Part shown: in pieces, positions 1 to 7,992 of the stretch
How the letters are laid out: the number at the start of each line of letters is the position of its first letter
Position numbering within the stretch: the stretch's first letter is position 1
From: Nitrososphaerales archaeon
GTDB lineage: Archaea; Thermoproteota; Nitrososphaeria; Nitrososphaerales; UBA57
DNA length: 22,239 nucleotides
Assembly: GCA_022449325.1 (NCBI GenBank)
Contig: JAKUSK010000008.1
Coordinates: 1 to 22,239, forward strand
Direction: 5' to 3'
Notes under the pieces: generated by a model
Database searches by the model: none
Told to the model about the DNA's origin: nothing
What the model saw: only the letters and a program-made list of their open reading frames with translations
Program-made: the position numbers and the translations under genes

Positions 1-2
1 TA

Positions 3-110
3 TTCTCAATCTATCCCAAGCTTAGAAACCTAGGCCCAGGAAGGGAGAATCACCAGGATTTCGAAGTAATCGACAACTTCGACAAGTCTAGTATGTCGTA
101 TATCGGCTAA
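3..110 (+). CDS. C-terminal end of an unidentified protein (partial at left edge)
   Basis: One forward frame is open from base 3 to a TAA at 108-110 and would give the last 35 residues of a protein that begins outside the window, ending in SSMSYIG. The other two forward frames close by about base 33. Its stop overlaps the stop of the leftward RNase H gene, whose TAG is on bases 109-107, as expected for a tight tail-to-tail gene pair. The fragment is polar and charged, with no motif I recognise. It could also be a chance open stretch, since only about 100 bases are visible. Confidence 0.4.
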   Translation, partial: FSIYPKLRNLGPGRENHQDFEVIDNFDKSSMSYIG

Positions 111-601
111 ATTTCTTTATCACCATATAATTGATTTGAATGTCTTTCCATTCCATCCGCTGCATTCTGCGCAAGTCTATCCGCCAGTTTATTTTCTTCC
201 CGTGGAATCCATTCCAAGGATACCTTACATCCTTCTTTCTCGTATAATTTTATTTGCGCTACACATGAATCTCTATATTTTTTCAAGTGGGCTGCTTTAA
301 CTTTCCAATTGCCTTGTACTTGTTCAATAACTAATTTGGAATCGCCATAAATTTTTAATTCAGACATACCATCAGATCGTTTCAAAGAAAGTACATCTAA
401 TCCGCGAAATAAAGCTTGATATTCGGCAACATTATTCGACAAAATACCACTGTCATCTTTATGATCATATGCAGGTATGTTCCATCCTTGTTTATACAAA
501 ATATTATTATTGGAATCTAAAACAACCATTCCCATACCCATGTCGCAAGAACCATCGTTCTTGTATTTACAAGAACCGTCAAAATATAATTTGTATAACA
601 T
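107..601 (-). CDS. rnhA: Ribonuclease HI family protein
   Basis: This 164-residue protein fits the RNase HI fold, which cleaves the RNA strand of RNA-DNA hybrids during primer removal and R-loop clearance in the cytoplasm. Visible catalytic positions are D8 in the opening strand (YFDGSC), E60 in NNVAEYQAL, D87 in YGDSKLVI, and D141 in the IPREENKLADRLA segment, which together form the usual DEDD metal site. The archaeal-type N-terminus starts directly on the first strand with no hybrid-binding extension. The gene starts 13 bp after the thioredoxin stop on the same strand, so the two are probably co-transcribed. A Gly/Met-rich stretch (DMGMGMVV) follows the first strand. Family assignment is secure; the physiological substrate is inferred. 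Confidence 0.9.
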   Translation of the reverse strand: MLYKLYFDGSCKYKNDGSCDMGMGMVVLDSNNNILYKQGWNIPAYDHKDDSGILSNNVAEYQALFRGLDVLSLKRSDGMSELKIYGDSKLVIEQVQGNWKVKAAHLKKYRDSCVAQIKLYEKEGCKVSLEWIPREENKLADRLAQNAADGMERHSNQLYGDKEI

Positions 602-614
602 TATTTAATTCTAA

Positions 615-938
615 TTAAACGAACTGTTTTAGTTTCTCAGCGTAGACTTCCTTGCTTCCAGCGCCTACCACTCGTTCCACTTCCTTTCCGTCCTTGAATA
701 TCACAAGGCAAGGGATTCCGTGGACCTCGTAGTCTCCAGCAAGCTTTCCGTTCTCGTCTACATTGACCTTGACTATGTGGGCCTTGCCATCAAAGTCATC
801 TGATAATTCCTCTAAAACTGGGGCAATTGCACGGCATGGACCGCACCATTCTGCCCAAAAATCAACCATAACAGGCAACTTTGACTGTAGAACATCATTG
901 CCGAATGAGCTTTCACTTGAATGTATAATCTTTGACAT
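615..938 (-). CDS. trxA: Thioredoxin
   Basis: A 107-residue single-domain thioredoxin of standard length. The active site WCGPC has redox cysteines at 32 and 35, preceded by the typical strand VMVDFWAE. The cis-proline loop is GIPCL (P76), where most thioredoxins have GIPTL, so a third cysteine (C77) sits beside the active site. There is no signal peptide, so it should be a cytosolic disulfide reductase that receives electrons from thioredoxin reductase, not seen in this window. It is first in a leftward pair with the RNase HI gene and is divergent from the DRG GTPase across a 70-bp gap. The ATG start gives a full-length fold with no excess N-terminus. Confidence 0.95.
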   Translation of the reverse strand: MSKIIHSSESSFGNDVLQSKLPVMVDFWAEWCGPCRAIAPVLEELSDDFDGKAHIVKVNVDENGKLAGDYEVHGIPCLVIFKDGKEVERVVGAGSKEVYAEKLKQFV

Positions 939-956
939 ACTATATCATCAAATTCC

Positions 957-983
957 TGAAATATGAATCTTCACATTTTTATT
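957..983. promoter_or_regulatory. Divergent TATA elements between trxA and the DRG GTPase
   Basis: The 70-bp divergent gap is AT-rich. On the minus strand a TATA-like TTCATATTTC centred near 962 lies about 24 nt from the trxA ATG. On the plus strand TTTTTATTT near 979 lies about 30 nt from the GTPase ATG at 1009. These spacings fit leaderless or very short-leader archaeal transcripts. Inferred from composition and spacing only. Confidence 0.4.
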
Positions 984-1008
984 TGATTTTATCTACTAGT
1001 ATTCTAAG

Positions 1009-2106
1009 ATGGGAGTTCCTGAAAGGATAAAAGAAATCGAAGATGAGATTCGCAAAACGCAGATCAACAAAGCCACGAATCACCATATCGGTATTCTTCG
1101 TGCAAAGATTGCAAGACTAAAGCAGGAGCAGGAAGAGAAATCAGGACGTGCCAGTAAATCTACCGGTGGCTATTCTGTACGACGTAGCGGAGATGCAACT
1201 GTCGCCATCATTGGATTGCCAAGTGTAGGAAAATCCACTTTACTAAATAATTTGACTGGAGCAGATTCCAAGATCGGCGCATTCGATTTCACAACACTAG
1301 ACGTTGTTCCAGGCATAATGAAATACAATGGAGCAAAAGTTCAGATACTCGACTTGCCAGGTATCATAAAAGGCGCTGCATCAGGAAAAGGATTCGGAAA
1401 AAAAGTTCTTTCAGTTGCAAGAACCTCAAACCTCATCATCATGGTCGTCGATGTCTTCAAGCCTGATCAAACAGATCTACTAAGAAATGAACTTGGACAA
1501 ATAGGAATTCGTCTTGATCAGAAACCTCCGAACATCACAGTCGATAAAAAAGGCTCTGGAGGAATCCAGATAACAAACCTTGTTCCTGAATCAATTTCTA
1601 ACTCATTAATCAGTGGAATTCTGCGCATCAACAAGATTCACCATGCGAGAGTGTTCATTCCTGAACCTATAACAACGGAACAATTCATAGACGTTATCTC
1701 AGGAAATCGTGTCTACGTAAACTCGGTAACCATACTCAACAAGGTCGACTTGGTGGACAAGAAATCCCTAGACGAAATAATAACGAAAATAGGAAGCAAT
1801 TGCATTCCGATTTCCGCTGACAAAGACAGAAATCTCGAGGATCTCAAGGATGCAATTTACCAACAACTGGATCTGATTAGAATTTACCTGAGACCAAAAG
1901 GAGGAGTTGCCGATTATGAAGAACCACTTATCGTTCCTCGAAACTCATCTATCATAGAGATATGTGCAAAGATTCATCGTGACGTCGAAAAGAACTTTCG
2001 CTATGCGTACATATGGGGAACAAGCGCTAAATTCAAAGGGCAAAAAGTCGGCAAGAAGCACATCGTAGAAGACGAAGACGTAGTCACACTTATCAATGCG
2101 AAATAG
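1009..2106 (+). CDS. drg: DRG/Obg-family GTPase with C-terminal TGS domain
   Basis: This 365-residue protein matches the archaeal and eukaryotic developmentally regulated GTP-binding (DRG) family, which is associated with ribosomes and translation. In order: a charged helical N-terminus (about 1-50), the G domain with P-loop GLPSVGKST (69-77), switch residues TTLD (95-98), DLPG (115-118), the NKVD base-recognition motif (244-247), and a C-terminal TGS domain (about 290-365) containing RPKGGVADYEEPL and YAYIWGTSAKFKGQKVG. The length equals that of eukaryotic DRG1/2. It stands alone on the plus strand and is followed after 29 bp by a small membrane-protein gene. The family call is firm, while the role in translation is taken from homologues. 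Confidence 0.93.
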   Translation: MGVPERIKEIEDEIRKTQINKATNHHIGILRAKIARLKQEQEEKSGRASKSTGGYSVRRSGDATVAIIGLPSVGKSTLLNNLTGADSKIGAFDFTTLDVVPGIMKYNGAKVQILDLPGIIKGAASGKGFGKKVLSVARTSNLIIMVVDVFKPDQTDLLRNELGQIGIRLDQKPPNITVDKKGSGGIQITNLVPESISNSLISGILRINKIHHARVFIPEPITTEQFIDVISGNRVYVNSVTILNKVDLVDKKSLDEIITKIGSNCIPISADKDRNLEDLKDAIYQQLDLIRIYLRPKGGVADYEEPLIVPRNSSIIEICAKIHRDVEKNFRYAYIWGTSAKFKGQKVGKKHIVEDEDVVTLINAK

Positions 2107-2135
2107 TTATAACAGGAATCTACTTGTAGTAATCA

Positions 2136-2591
2136 ATGAAACCACTCTATGCAGTTTCTTTAATCTTTGGAATTTTAGCTGTTCTACTTTCTGGTATGCA
2201 CGGAGTCGGTGAAGTGCTACAAGATGGCAACCCTCCTGACATATTGATTAACGCTTGGGGAACGCCTCCTAATGGAGAAGGAGAATGTGACGAAGGAAAC
2301 TGTTTTCCAGCTATGACAATTCTTACTTTCTTACCTTTCCAAATAGTCGGAATACTTACAATAATCTTTAGTCTTATTTTGGGAATGATTGTAGTGCAGA
2401 CGTATAGAGAAGCAGAGAATGACGTCCCAGACGTTCCAAACACAGCACCACCTCCATTAAAATCAATTCCGTACAAACGTGGTCAACACATCGTGATCGG
2501 TTCTATTCTGATACTCTTGATCGGTGGCGGATTCTTGGCACCAATCCTAGGATTCATATCCGCTATTGCTCGATTTATCGGTTCACGATAA
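2136..2591 (+). CDS. Small membrane protein of unknown function
   Basis: I do not recognise this 151-residue protein. It has a hydrophobic N-terminal segment (about 3-25), a loop of about 40 residues with a CDEGNCF pair of cysteines, a second membrane segment (about 60-90), a polar Pro-rich linker (PDVPNTAPPPLKS) and a long hydrophobic C-terminal region (about 118-148). Three or four membrane spans are likely. The two cysteines five residues apart may form a disulfide or bind metal if the loop faces outside. A TATA-like AGTTATAACA overlaps the upstream stop codon, centred about 27 nt before the ATG. The neighbours (a GTPase and a thiamine transporter) do not suggest a function. Confidence 0.7.
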   Translation: MKPLYAVSLIFGILAVLLSGMHGVGEVLQDGNPPDILINAWGTPPNGEGECDEGNCFPAMTILTFLPFQIVGILTIIFSLILGMIVVQTYREAENDVPDVPNTAPPPLKSIPYKRGQHIVIGSILILLIGGGFLAPILGFISAIARFIGSR

Positions 2592-2621
2592 TTTAATTAA
2601 ACGTATTTACTTAGTTTTATC

Positions 2622-3140
2622 ATGTCACTAGTCTCACGACCAGTTCTCGCAGAAGGCGCTATAATGGTATCAATCGCGATTGTACTTGACCTAATATCCA
2701 ATCTTTTGCCTTCATTACCGCAGGGAGGTTCTGTAACACTAGGGGCAATGGTTCCAATCCTGTTGTTCGCGATCCGTCGAGGATTTGTTTGCGGAATAGC
2801 TGCTGGAATGCTGTTTTCAATAGTAACTCTTGCATTCAATCCACCTTTCATAGTTAGTCCAATTCAATTTTTGTTAGACTATCCATTAGCTTTTGGTGCA
2901 TTAGGTTTAGCTGGAATATTTTCAAGTAACGTTGTTGTTGCAACATTTGCAGGGATCTTTGGTAGGTTTCTAGCTCATTTCATCTCGGGAGTTGTCTGGT
3001 TTGGTGAATACGCACCAGAAGGAACTCCTGTCGCTGTATATTCTGCAGTCTATAATGGAACTTATTTGGGAATTGAATTTATTACAAGTACAATTTTGTT
3101 GTACATAATACTCAAACGTAACATTCTTGAAATAAAATAA
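2622..3140 (+). CDS. thiT: ThiT-like thiamine transporter, ECF S-component
   Basis: This 172-residue, roughly six-span membrane protein resembles the ThiT/YuaJ substrate-binding (S) subunits of energy-coupling factor importers, which take up thiamine. Family-like signatures are LPQGGSVTLGAMVPIL in the first third, LLDYPLAFGALGLAG in the middle, and the FLAHFISGVVWFGEYAPEG and YNGTYL segments near the end, where ThiT places its thiamine-contacting residues. Its length is slightly below the usual 180-200 residues. No ECF ATPase or T subunit is in the window, so they would be encoded elsewhere. A TATA-like AATTTAATTAAAC lies about 26 nt before the ATG. The 30-bp leader leaves no room for a TPP riboswitch. 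Confidence 0.82.
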   Translation: MSLVSRPVLAEGAIMVSIAIVLDLISNLLPSLPQGGSVTLGAMVPILLFAIRRGFVCGIAAGMLFSIVTLAFNPPFIVSPIQFLLDYPLAFGALGLAGIFSSNVVVATFAGIFGRFLAHFISGVVWFGEYAPEGTPVAVYSAVYNGTYLGIEFITSTILLYIILKRNILEIK

Positions 3141-3150
3141 AAAATTTTTT

Positions 3151-3167
3151 GGAGGACAAAGTCCTCC
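3151..3167. terminator. Hairpin between convergent thiT and glnA
   Basis: A perfect 7-bp stem, GGAGGAC and GTCCTCC with loop AAA, lies between two genes that converge. It is the only GC-rich element in the gap. On the minus strand the hairpin is followed by AAAAAATTTTTT, so it best fits termination of glnA. The T-run at 3145-3150 just before it on the plus strand could end thiT. Archaeal termination relies mainly on U-tracts, so the stem may instead protect RNA 3' ends. Confidence 0.6.
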
Positions 3168-3188
3168 GATTTGTAATTATCTTGTCAA

Positions 3189-4673
3189 CTATACATCGAA
3201 GTACAATTGGAACTCGTGTGGATGAGTTCTTGATGTAACATCGAAGTGTGCATCTCTTGCGAATTCTAATATAGTTTCCAAAAGGTCTCCATCGAAAACT
3301 GGTTTTAAGAATTCATGATCGCTTTCTAATGCATCTGCAGCTTCAGCCAAGTCTCTTGGTAAAGCTTTGATACCTAATTCACGTTTACGATCCTCGGAAA
3401 GCGTATAGATATTTTCGTCGACTGGATTTCCACAATCTATTTTGTTCTTGATTCCATCAAGTCCTGCACATAACATTGCAGGGAATGCAAGATATGGATT
3501 TGCAGTTGTATCAGGACATCTGAATTCAATTCTTTTTGCATTTGGATTGCCCTTGATATTTATTGGAACTCTGACATTTGCGGATCTGTTGCTCCTACTC
3601 CAAGCTATGTAGATAGGTGCTTCAAATCCAGGTACAAGTCGTTTGTATGAGTTTGTTGTAGGTGCTACAATACAGGCTAATGCACGAGTGTGTGCCATAA
3701 TACCGCCAATGTAGTACCTTGCTGTCTGGCTTAATTGTGAATGTTCATCACTCTCATCATAGAATGCATTTTCTCCACCTTTCCAGATACTCTGGTGACA
3801 GTGCATTCCTGTGCCGTTATCGCCAACCAATGGCTTTGGCATGAATGTTGCTACCATTCCTTTCTGGTGGGCTACGTTCTTTACTACATATTTGAATGAT
3901 TGAGCGCTGTCTGCAGAGTTTACCAATGTATCATACATCATGTTGATTTCACATTGACCTGCAGTTGCTACTTCATGGTGATGAGCGTCAATAACTATTC
4001 CAAAAGAATCTTCCATTGCAGTGCATGCATCATTTCTAAAGTCCATTAATGTATCCTGTGGTGTTGTTGGGAAATATCCCTCTTTGTGTCTAATAGGGAC
4101 ATTTGTACCCATTGGACCTCCAGGAGCCCATATTGCCTCTTTACTTTCAATCGAATAACTCTGTCCAGATGCTGGTATTTGTGTATCCCAAGTTACAGCA
4201 TCAAAAACGAAGAATTCTAATTCAGGACCCCAGATTGATCTATCGTATCCGTTATCTTGCAAGAATGATTCTGCTTTTTGTGCTACACCTCTTGGATCTT
4301 TAGCTAATGGACCTCCTTTATGTACAGGATGACCCATGCCCCAATTTATAGAACATAAAACCCTTGCATATTTTTTACTTGGATCAGACCAAGGGATTAC
4401 TACAAATGTATTTGAATCAGGTTTCAATAACATATCTGATTCATTGATGCCAGTAAAACCTCTAATTGATGAACCATCTAATTTTGGTATACCGTTTGTC
4501 CATGCATCTTCATCTAATGTATGTGCAGGTACTGTTACATGTTGTAATTTTCCAGGTACATCAGTGAATTGTAGGTCTATAAACCTAATGTCTTCACTTT
4601 GAATCTTATTCATTACGTCTTGGACACTCATAGATTTTCTCTTGAGCCCTTCAGCTGTTCTTTCGTATGGCAT
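3189..4673 (-). CDS. glnA: Glutamine synthetase, type I
   Basis: A 494-residue type I glutamine synthetase, which condenses glutamate and ammonia at the expense of ATP in the cytoplasm as a dodecamer. Visible signatures: the beta-grasp latch DGSSIRGF (66-73), metal-binding GPELEFFVF (149-157), HHHEVATAGQCEI (231-243), NGTGMHCHQSIW (286-297), the ATP-binding APTTNSYKRLVPGFEAP (337-353), SNRSANVRVP (361-370) and the late ERF-type motif EFRCPDTTANPYL. A tyrosine lies at the usual adenylylation position (ENIYTL), but there is no evidence here for an adenylyltransferase. It is a single leftward transcription unit with a strong TATA box about 25 nt upstream, consistent with a leaderless message. 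Confidence 0.97.
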   Translation of the reverse strand: MPYERTAEGLKRKSMSVQDVMNKIQSEDIRFIDLQFTDVPGKLQHVTVPAHTLDEDAWTNGIPKLDGSSIRGFTGINESDMLLKPDSNTFVVIPWSDPSKKYARVLCSINWGMGHPVHKGGPLAKDPRGVAQKAESFLQDNGYDRSIWGPELEFFVFDAVTWDTQIPASGQSYSIESKEAIWAPGGPMGTNVPIRHKEGYFPTTPQDTLMDFRNDACTAMEDSFGIVIDAHHHEVATAGQCEINMMYDTLVNSADSAQSFKYVVKNVAHQKGMVATFMPKPLVGDNGTGMHCHQSIWKGGENAFYDESDEHSQLSQTARYYIGGIMAHTRALACIVAPTTNSYKRLVPGFEAPIYIAWSRSNRSANVRVPINIKGNPNAKRIEFRCPDTTANPYLAFPAMLCAGLDGIKNKIDCGNPVDENIYTLSEDRKRELGIKALPRDLAEAADALESDHEFLKPVFDGDLLETILEFARDAHFDVTSRTHPHEFQLYFDV

Positions 4674-4691
4674 AATATATGTACAAAACTG

Positions 4692-4706
4692 GCTATATAT
4701 AAAGCA
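4692..4706 (-). promoter_or_regulatory. glnA TATA box
   Basis: On the minus strand the sequence reads GCTTTATATATAGCC, a near-ideal archaeal TATA box centred about 25 nt upstream of the glnA ATG. The spacing places the transcription start at or next to the start codon, and there is no ribosome-binding site in between. Confidence 0.7.
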
Positions 4707-4770
4707 TAAGCATAAAATTATGAACGTTTATTCAATTTCCTAAAAATAATTTGTACAAATATTAATTTAT

Positions 4771-5007
4771 TTATCGTTTTGTTATTCTTTTGAGTTCCAT
4801 TTGTTTATTCCAAGCTACTCCGCGTCTATATCTGTATATGTCATTCTTTAGATATTCAATGTCCTCTGTAGCTTCTTTGATCTTTTTCTCTAAACGTCTT
4901 TTACCAAAAAATCCTTTCTCTGTTAAAATCTCCTTTTTCAGACTGCGCAGTTCTTTTTTCTTTTCTTTTAGTAATTCTCCAGCTCTTTCTTCGTATGGAC
5001 TTTGCAT
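4771..5007 (-). CDS. Short basic coiled-coil protein, unknown function
   Basis: A 78-residue, highly charged protein (Lys/Arg/Glu-rich) with a heptad-like pattern over about residues 8-58, so it is probably one long helix or helical hairpin. There is no signal peptide, membrane span or metal motif. It lies 97 bp upstream of glnA on the same strand. The glnA TATA box lies between them, so co-transcription is possible but not required. Its opening residues (SPYEERAGELLKEK) loosely echo the GlnA N-terminus (PYERTAEGLKRK). I do not recognise a family. The antisense frame at 4790-5056 is also open but gives a biased Ser/Phe-rich peptide and looks like a shadow. Confidence 0.6.
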   Translation of the reverse strand: MQSPYEERAGELLKEKKKELRSLKKEILTEKGFFGKRRLEKKIKEATEDIEYLKNDIYRYRRGVAWNKQMELKRITKR

Positions 5008-5053
5008 TATTATATTTATGACATCTTCATCTTTTTTAAGATATCTATTTTAT

Positions 5054-5067
5054 TGAATTATTATAAG
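5054..5067 (+). promoter_or_regulatory. Putative TATA box for the primase operon
   Basis: The TATA-like run GAATTATTATAAG is centred about 26 nt upstream of the TTG at 5088, the first usable start after an in-frame stop at 5064-5066. This supports a leaderless TTG start for priL and transcription of the replication genes from here. Confidence 0.45.
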
Positions 5068-5087
5068 AAACCAAGTCCTATATCCCT

Positions 5088-6170
5088 TTGATAGATATAT
5101 TGAATTATATTATCGGTGAAGACGACAAATCAAAATATCCATTTCTACCGGAAGTAGGAAAACAAATGACTGGACGCAATATCCAGGACTTTCTCAATTC
5201 CGAATTACCAATTCTTGAAAATGCAAAAGATCGTATAATTTATAGTCTCAAAAACGGCACTTCCCCTGAATTTGACGAAACCATTGAAATGAAAACTATA
5301 TCAAAGTATTCATTTCCTATTGCAATGTTACTTGTTAGATCGACCAACCAGAGCTATTTGATTTCTAGATTCGCTTTGGCTGAATCACGACGCGTAGAAG
5401 ATATTCTTCATAATGAAAATCCCGATGTTATACCACAAATTTTCAAAACTATTCTTAATGTAAAACTTAGCCAAAGCAAAGACATTAACGAAGAGTCTAA
5501 TGTCACTTCTGAATTCCTTGTTAAAAATAGATTCAAGTATAAAATCAGTTTAAGTGATTATTTATCTCGTTCAATCTCCCTTCCAAAAAACCAATGGAGG
5601 CTTGTAAACAGGTCTGTTTCATCTGGCTATGTATTTCTCACTCAGGATGAATTGATTACTTTACTCAGGGAAGAAATCTATCAAATGATCCGCTCCAAAA
5701 TCGAAGAACTAAAAATTCCCCCTGCTTTATTGGAAGACGAATCGATGAAATCAACACTTGAACAGATATTGAAAGTCGCTCCACGTCCTCCTAAGGCTAA
5801 AATACAGGTATTTTCAGGAGAATATCCTCCTTGTGTTGCCAAAGCCATTGAAATGATTCAAAAGGGAGATCAAGTGCCTCATTCTGGCAAATTCCTCATG
5901 ACAACATTCTTGTTACGTGCAGGTAAAACAGTTGATGACGTTATTGATATGTATCCAACAAATCTTGGTTTCAATCAAAATATTACGCGCTATCAAGTTG
6001 AACATATTGCAGGGCTCAAAGGAGGTGGCACAAAATACGATGTGCCTAGCTGTAGCACAATGAAAATGAAGGATTTTTGTTATAAAACTGATGCATGTGG
6101 AACAATCAAGAATCCTTTACAATTTAACGGTAAAACACCGGTGAAAAAAAATGGAAGAAAAAACAGTTAA
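5088..6170 (+). CDS. priL: DNA primase large subunit
   Basis: This 360-residue protein is the archaeal PriL, the iron-sulfur regulatory subunit that binds PriS and helps start RNA/DNA primers. The C-terminal 4Fe-4S domain shows the four expected cysteines C249, C322, C331 and C337, in FSGEYPPCVAKAIE, DVPSCSTMKMKDFC and TDACGTIKNPLQF. The helical N-terminal domain occupies about 1-230. The start is a TTG, because the upstream in-frame codons hold no ATG or GTG before a stop. The 3' end overlaps priS by 20 bp, so translation of the two subunits is probably coupled. The last 15 residues are basic. Family assignment is firm; the start codon is less so. Confidence 0.93.
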   Translation: MIDILNYIIGEDDKSKYPFLPEVGKQMTGRNIQDFLNSELPILENAKDRIIYSLKNGTSPEFDETIEMKTISKYSFPIAMLLVRSTNQSYLISRFALAESRRVEDILHNENPDVIPQIFKTILNVKLSQSKDINEESNVTSEFLVKNRFKYKISLSDYLSRSISLPKNQWRLVNRSVSSGYVFLTQDELITLLREEIYQMIRSKIEELKIPPALLEDESMKSTLEQILKVAPRPPKAKIQVFSGEYPPCVAKAIEMIQKGDQVPHSGKFLMTTFLLRAGKTVDDVIDMYPTNLGFNQNITRYQVEHIAGLKGGGTKYDVPSCSTMKMKDFCYKTDACGTIKNPLQFNGKTPVKKNGRKNS

Positions 6171-7305
6171 TTTTTTAAAACAAACATTTAGCGAATATTA
6201 TAAACAAAATAAATCGCGTATTGCTGAACCGTCACGAATACACGAACGAGAATTTGGTTATTGGCCTTTTGATGGATTCATGCAACGACATTTGTCGGTA
6301 ACAAATTTTTCTACATTTATTGACGAACTGGTCCTTAAAGCTCCTAAAGGAGTTTATGCATCGTGTTCTTACTATGACGATCCTTCGCTTCCTATGGAAG
6401 ACAAGGGATGGAATGGCGGAGATCTTGCGTTTGATATCGATTGCGATGACTTGGAACTCAAATGTAAACAAGAACATGATCGATGGTTATGTCGTGATTG
6501 TAAAAAAGTTGGTACAGGTCTAAGACCTAAAGCATGTACTAAATGCAAAGAAAATAAAATTACAGTTCTTAACTGGTCATGTACAATCTGTTTAGATGCT
6601 GCAAAAGAAGAAATTATAAAACTAAATGATATTCTTATGAATGACTTTGGTATTAACAAGAAAGAAATTTCTATTTTCTTTTCTGGCAATAAAGGATACC
6701 ATCTCACTGTTGAAAGTTCAACGTACGAAAAATTAGATAAACACGAAAGAAGGGAAATTGTTAATTACGTTCTCGCGAAAGAACTTGATTTGAAGTATAT
6801 GGGCTTCGATAAGAAAACCAATTTCAAAGACCTACTTCTACGCCTGCCTCAGTCTACAGAACCAGGTTGGCGAGGAAGATTGGTGGAATTCTTTGAGAAT
6901 TATGATGACAGCTCTCTTACAAACTTTAGTAAAACCGAAAAAGTTGCAAGAATTTATAATTCTAAAAATATTAAATTTAACAAACTTTTTGAAGACGGAA
7001 TAAAAAAAGTTAGGTCTACTATAGATCCACTAGTTACTTCAGACACTTCTAGAATTTTCCGACTGCCTAATTCATTACATGAAAAAAGCGGTCTTTGCAA
7101 AACTCTTTGTAATAGTATAGACAGTTTTGATCCATATACACAATCAGTTGTCTTGGATAATGAACCAATTAAAATTAATATTAATTTCTGCCCTAAATTC
7201 ACACTTAAAGGAGTGTCATATGGTCCATATAAAACCCAAACACTTTCATTGCCAAAATATGCCGGTGTATATCTAATGTCAAACAAACTTGCACAGGTTG
7301 CTTAA
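6151..7305 (+). CDS. priS: DNA primase small (catalytic) subunit
   Basis: A 384-residue archaeal/eukaryotic-type primase catalytic subunit that makes primers for the replicative polymerases. The catalytic acidic pair is D95 and D97 in LAFDIDCDD. The nucleotide-binding SGNKGYH is at 178-184, and a later conserved block reads VTSDTSRIFRLPNSLHEKSGL. Between the catalytic motifs are three CxxC pairs (C114/C117, C129/C132, C144/C147), more than the minimal zinc knuckle of crystallised archaeal PriS proteins, so an extra zinc ribbon is likely. It starts inside the end of priL, and together they form the heterodimer. The Gins15 gene follows after 65 bp, consistent with a replisome gene block. Confidence 0.95.
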   Translation: MEEKTVNFLKQTFSEYYKQNKSRIAEPSRIHEREFGYWPFDGFMQRHLSVTNFSTFIDELVLKAPKGVYASCSYYDDPSLPMEDKGWNGGDLAFDIDCDDLELKCKQEHDRWLCRDCKKVGTGLRPKACTKCKENKITVLNWSCTICLDAAKEEIIKLNDILMNDFGINKKEISIFFSGNKGYHLTVESSTYEKLDKHERREIVNYVLAKELDLKYMGFDKKTNFKDLLLRLPQSTEPGWRGRLVEFFENYDDSSLTNFSKTEKVARIYNSKNIKFNKLFEDGIKKVRSTIDPLVTSDTSRIFRLPNSLHEKSGLCKTLCNSIDSFDPYTQSVVLDNEPIKININFCPKFTLKGVSYGPYKTQTLSLPKYAGVYLMSNKLAQVA

Positions 7306-7370
7306 ACTCGTCTATTTAAAAAGTCTAACCAGTTATAGTTATATCTAATTCAACCCTTAGAAATAATTAC

Positions 7371-7934
7371 ATGTCTTCTCAAGAATTAACAAAAAAACTT
7401 CATTCTGCCTTGGAATCGGAGAAAAAAACCAACGACCTTACTGATATTCCGGAAGATCTTTACCGTAACGTTACAGATCATATCCAATCAATCAATAACA
7501 ACGACATAAACAATCTTCAGACAATTGAAGAAATGGTAAACTCCAAAGAAAGAGAAATTTTATCCAATTTATCTCAAATACTCCTTCGTACAAGACTTGC
7601 TAAAGCAATTACTGATCAGAATAATATCAATGCCAATCTACTTACAAACGAGGAAAAATACGTTCTTGAACCACTAATTAATGCATCTAAACGTAATGTA
7701 AAATTACTCAAAGCTATCAACGATGGCAGTCTTTCATTTCTTAATGGTCTGGATAATCATGATGTTAATCAATACCAAGCAGTCAAATTCCTCGAAGATT
7801 CACCTTCCGCTGTAGGCATAGATTCTCGCACATATGGTCCATTTAAACAAGGAGATGTGGCAATATTACCTACTGATAACGCTAAATTGCTCATTCAGCA
7901 GGAAAAAGTAGAAGAATTAAACATGGAACTTTGA
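7371..7934 (+). CDS. gins15: GINS complex subunit, Gins15/Gins51 type
   Basis: This 187-residue protein fits the archaeal Gins15 (Gins51) subunit of GINS, which bridges the MCM helicase, primase and GAN/Cdc45 at the fork. The helical A domain spans about 1-130 and includes LRTRLAKAIT and LTNEEKYVLEPLINA. The short C-terminal B domain (about 140-175) carries the family pattern EDSPSAVGIDSRTYGPF, then KQGDVAILP. Order A then B is the Gins15/Sld5 arrangement. The position directly after priS is a known archaeal context. A TATA-like TTATAGTTATAT lies about 31 nt before the ATG, so it may also have its own promoter. Confidence 0.88.
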   Translation: MSSQELTKKLHSALESEKKTNDLTDIPEDLYRNVTDHIQSINNNDINNLQTIEEMVNSKEREILSNLSQILLRTRLAKAITDQNNINANLLTNEEKYVLEPLINASKRNVKLLKAINDGSLSFLNGLDNHDVNQYQAVKFLEDSPSAVGIDSRTYGPFKQGDVAILPTDNAKLLIQQEKVEELNMEL

Positions 7935-7992
7935 TAAATAATAAAAGTTCAAATAAGATATTTTAAGATAATTCATTACTGATTTACAGACC

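Noticed and set aside
2597..2621. TPP riboswitch upstream of thiT
   Set aside because: The gap between genes is only 30 bp, too short for the aptamer, and no conserved THI-box segments are seen.
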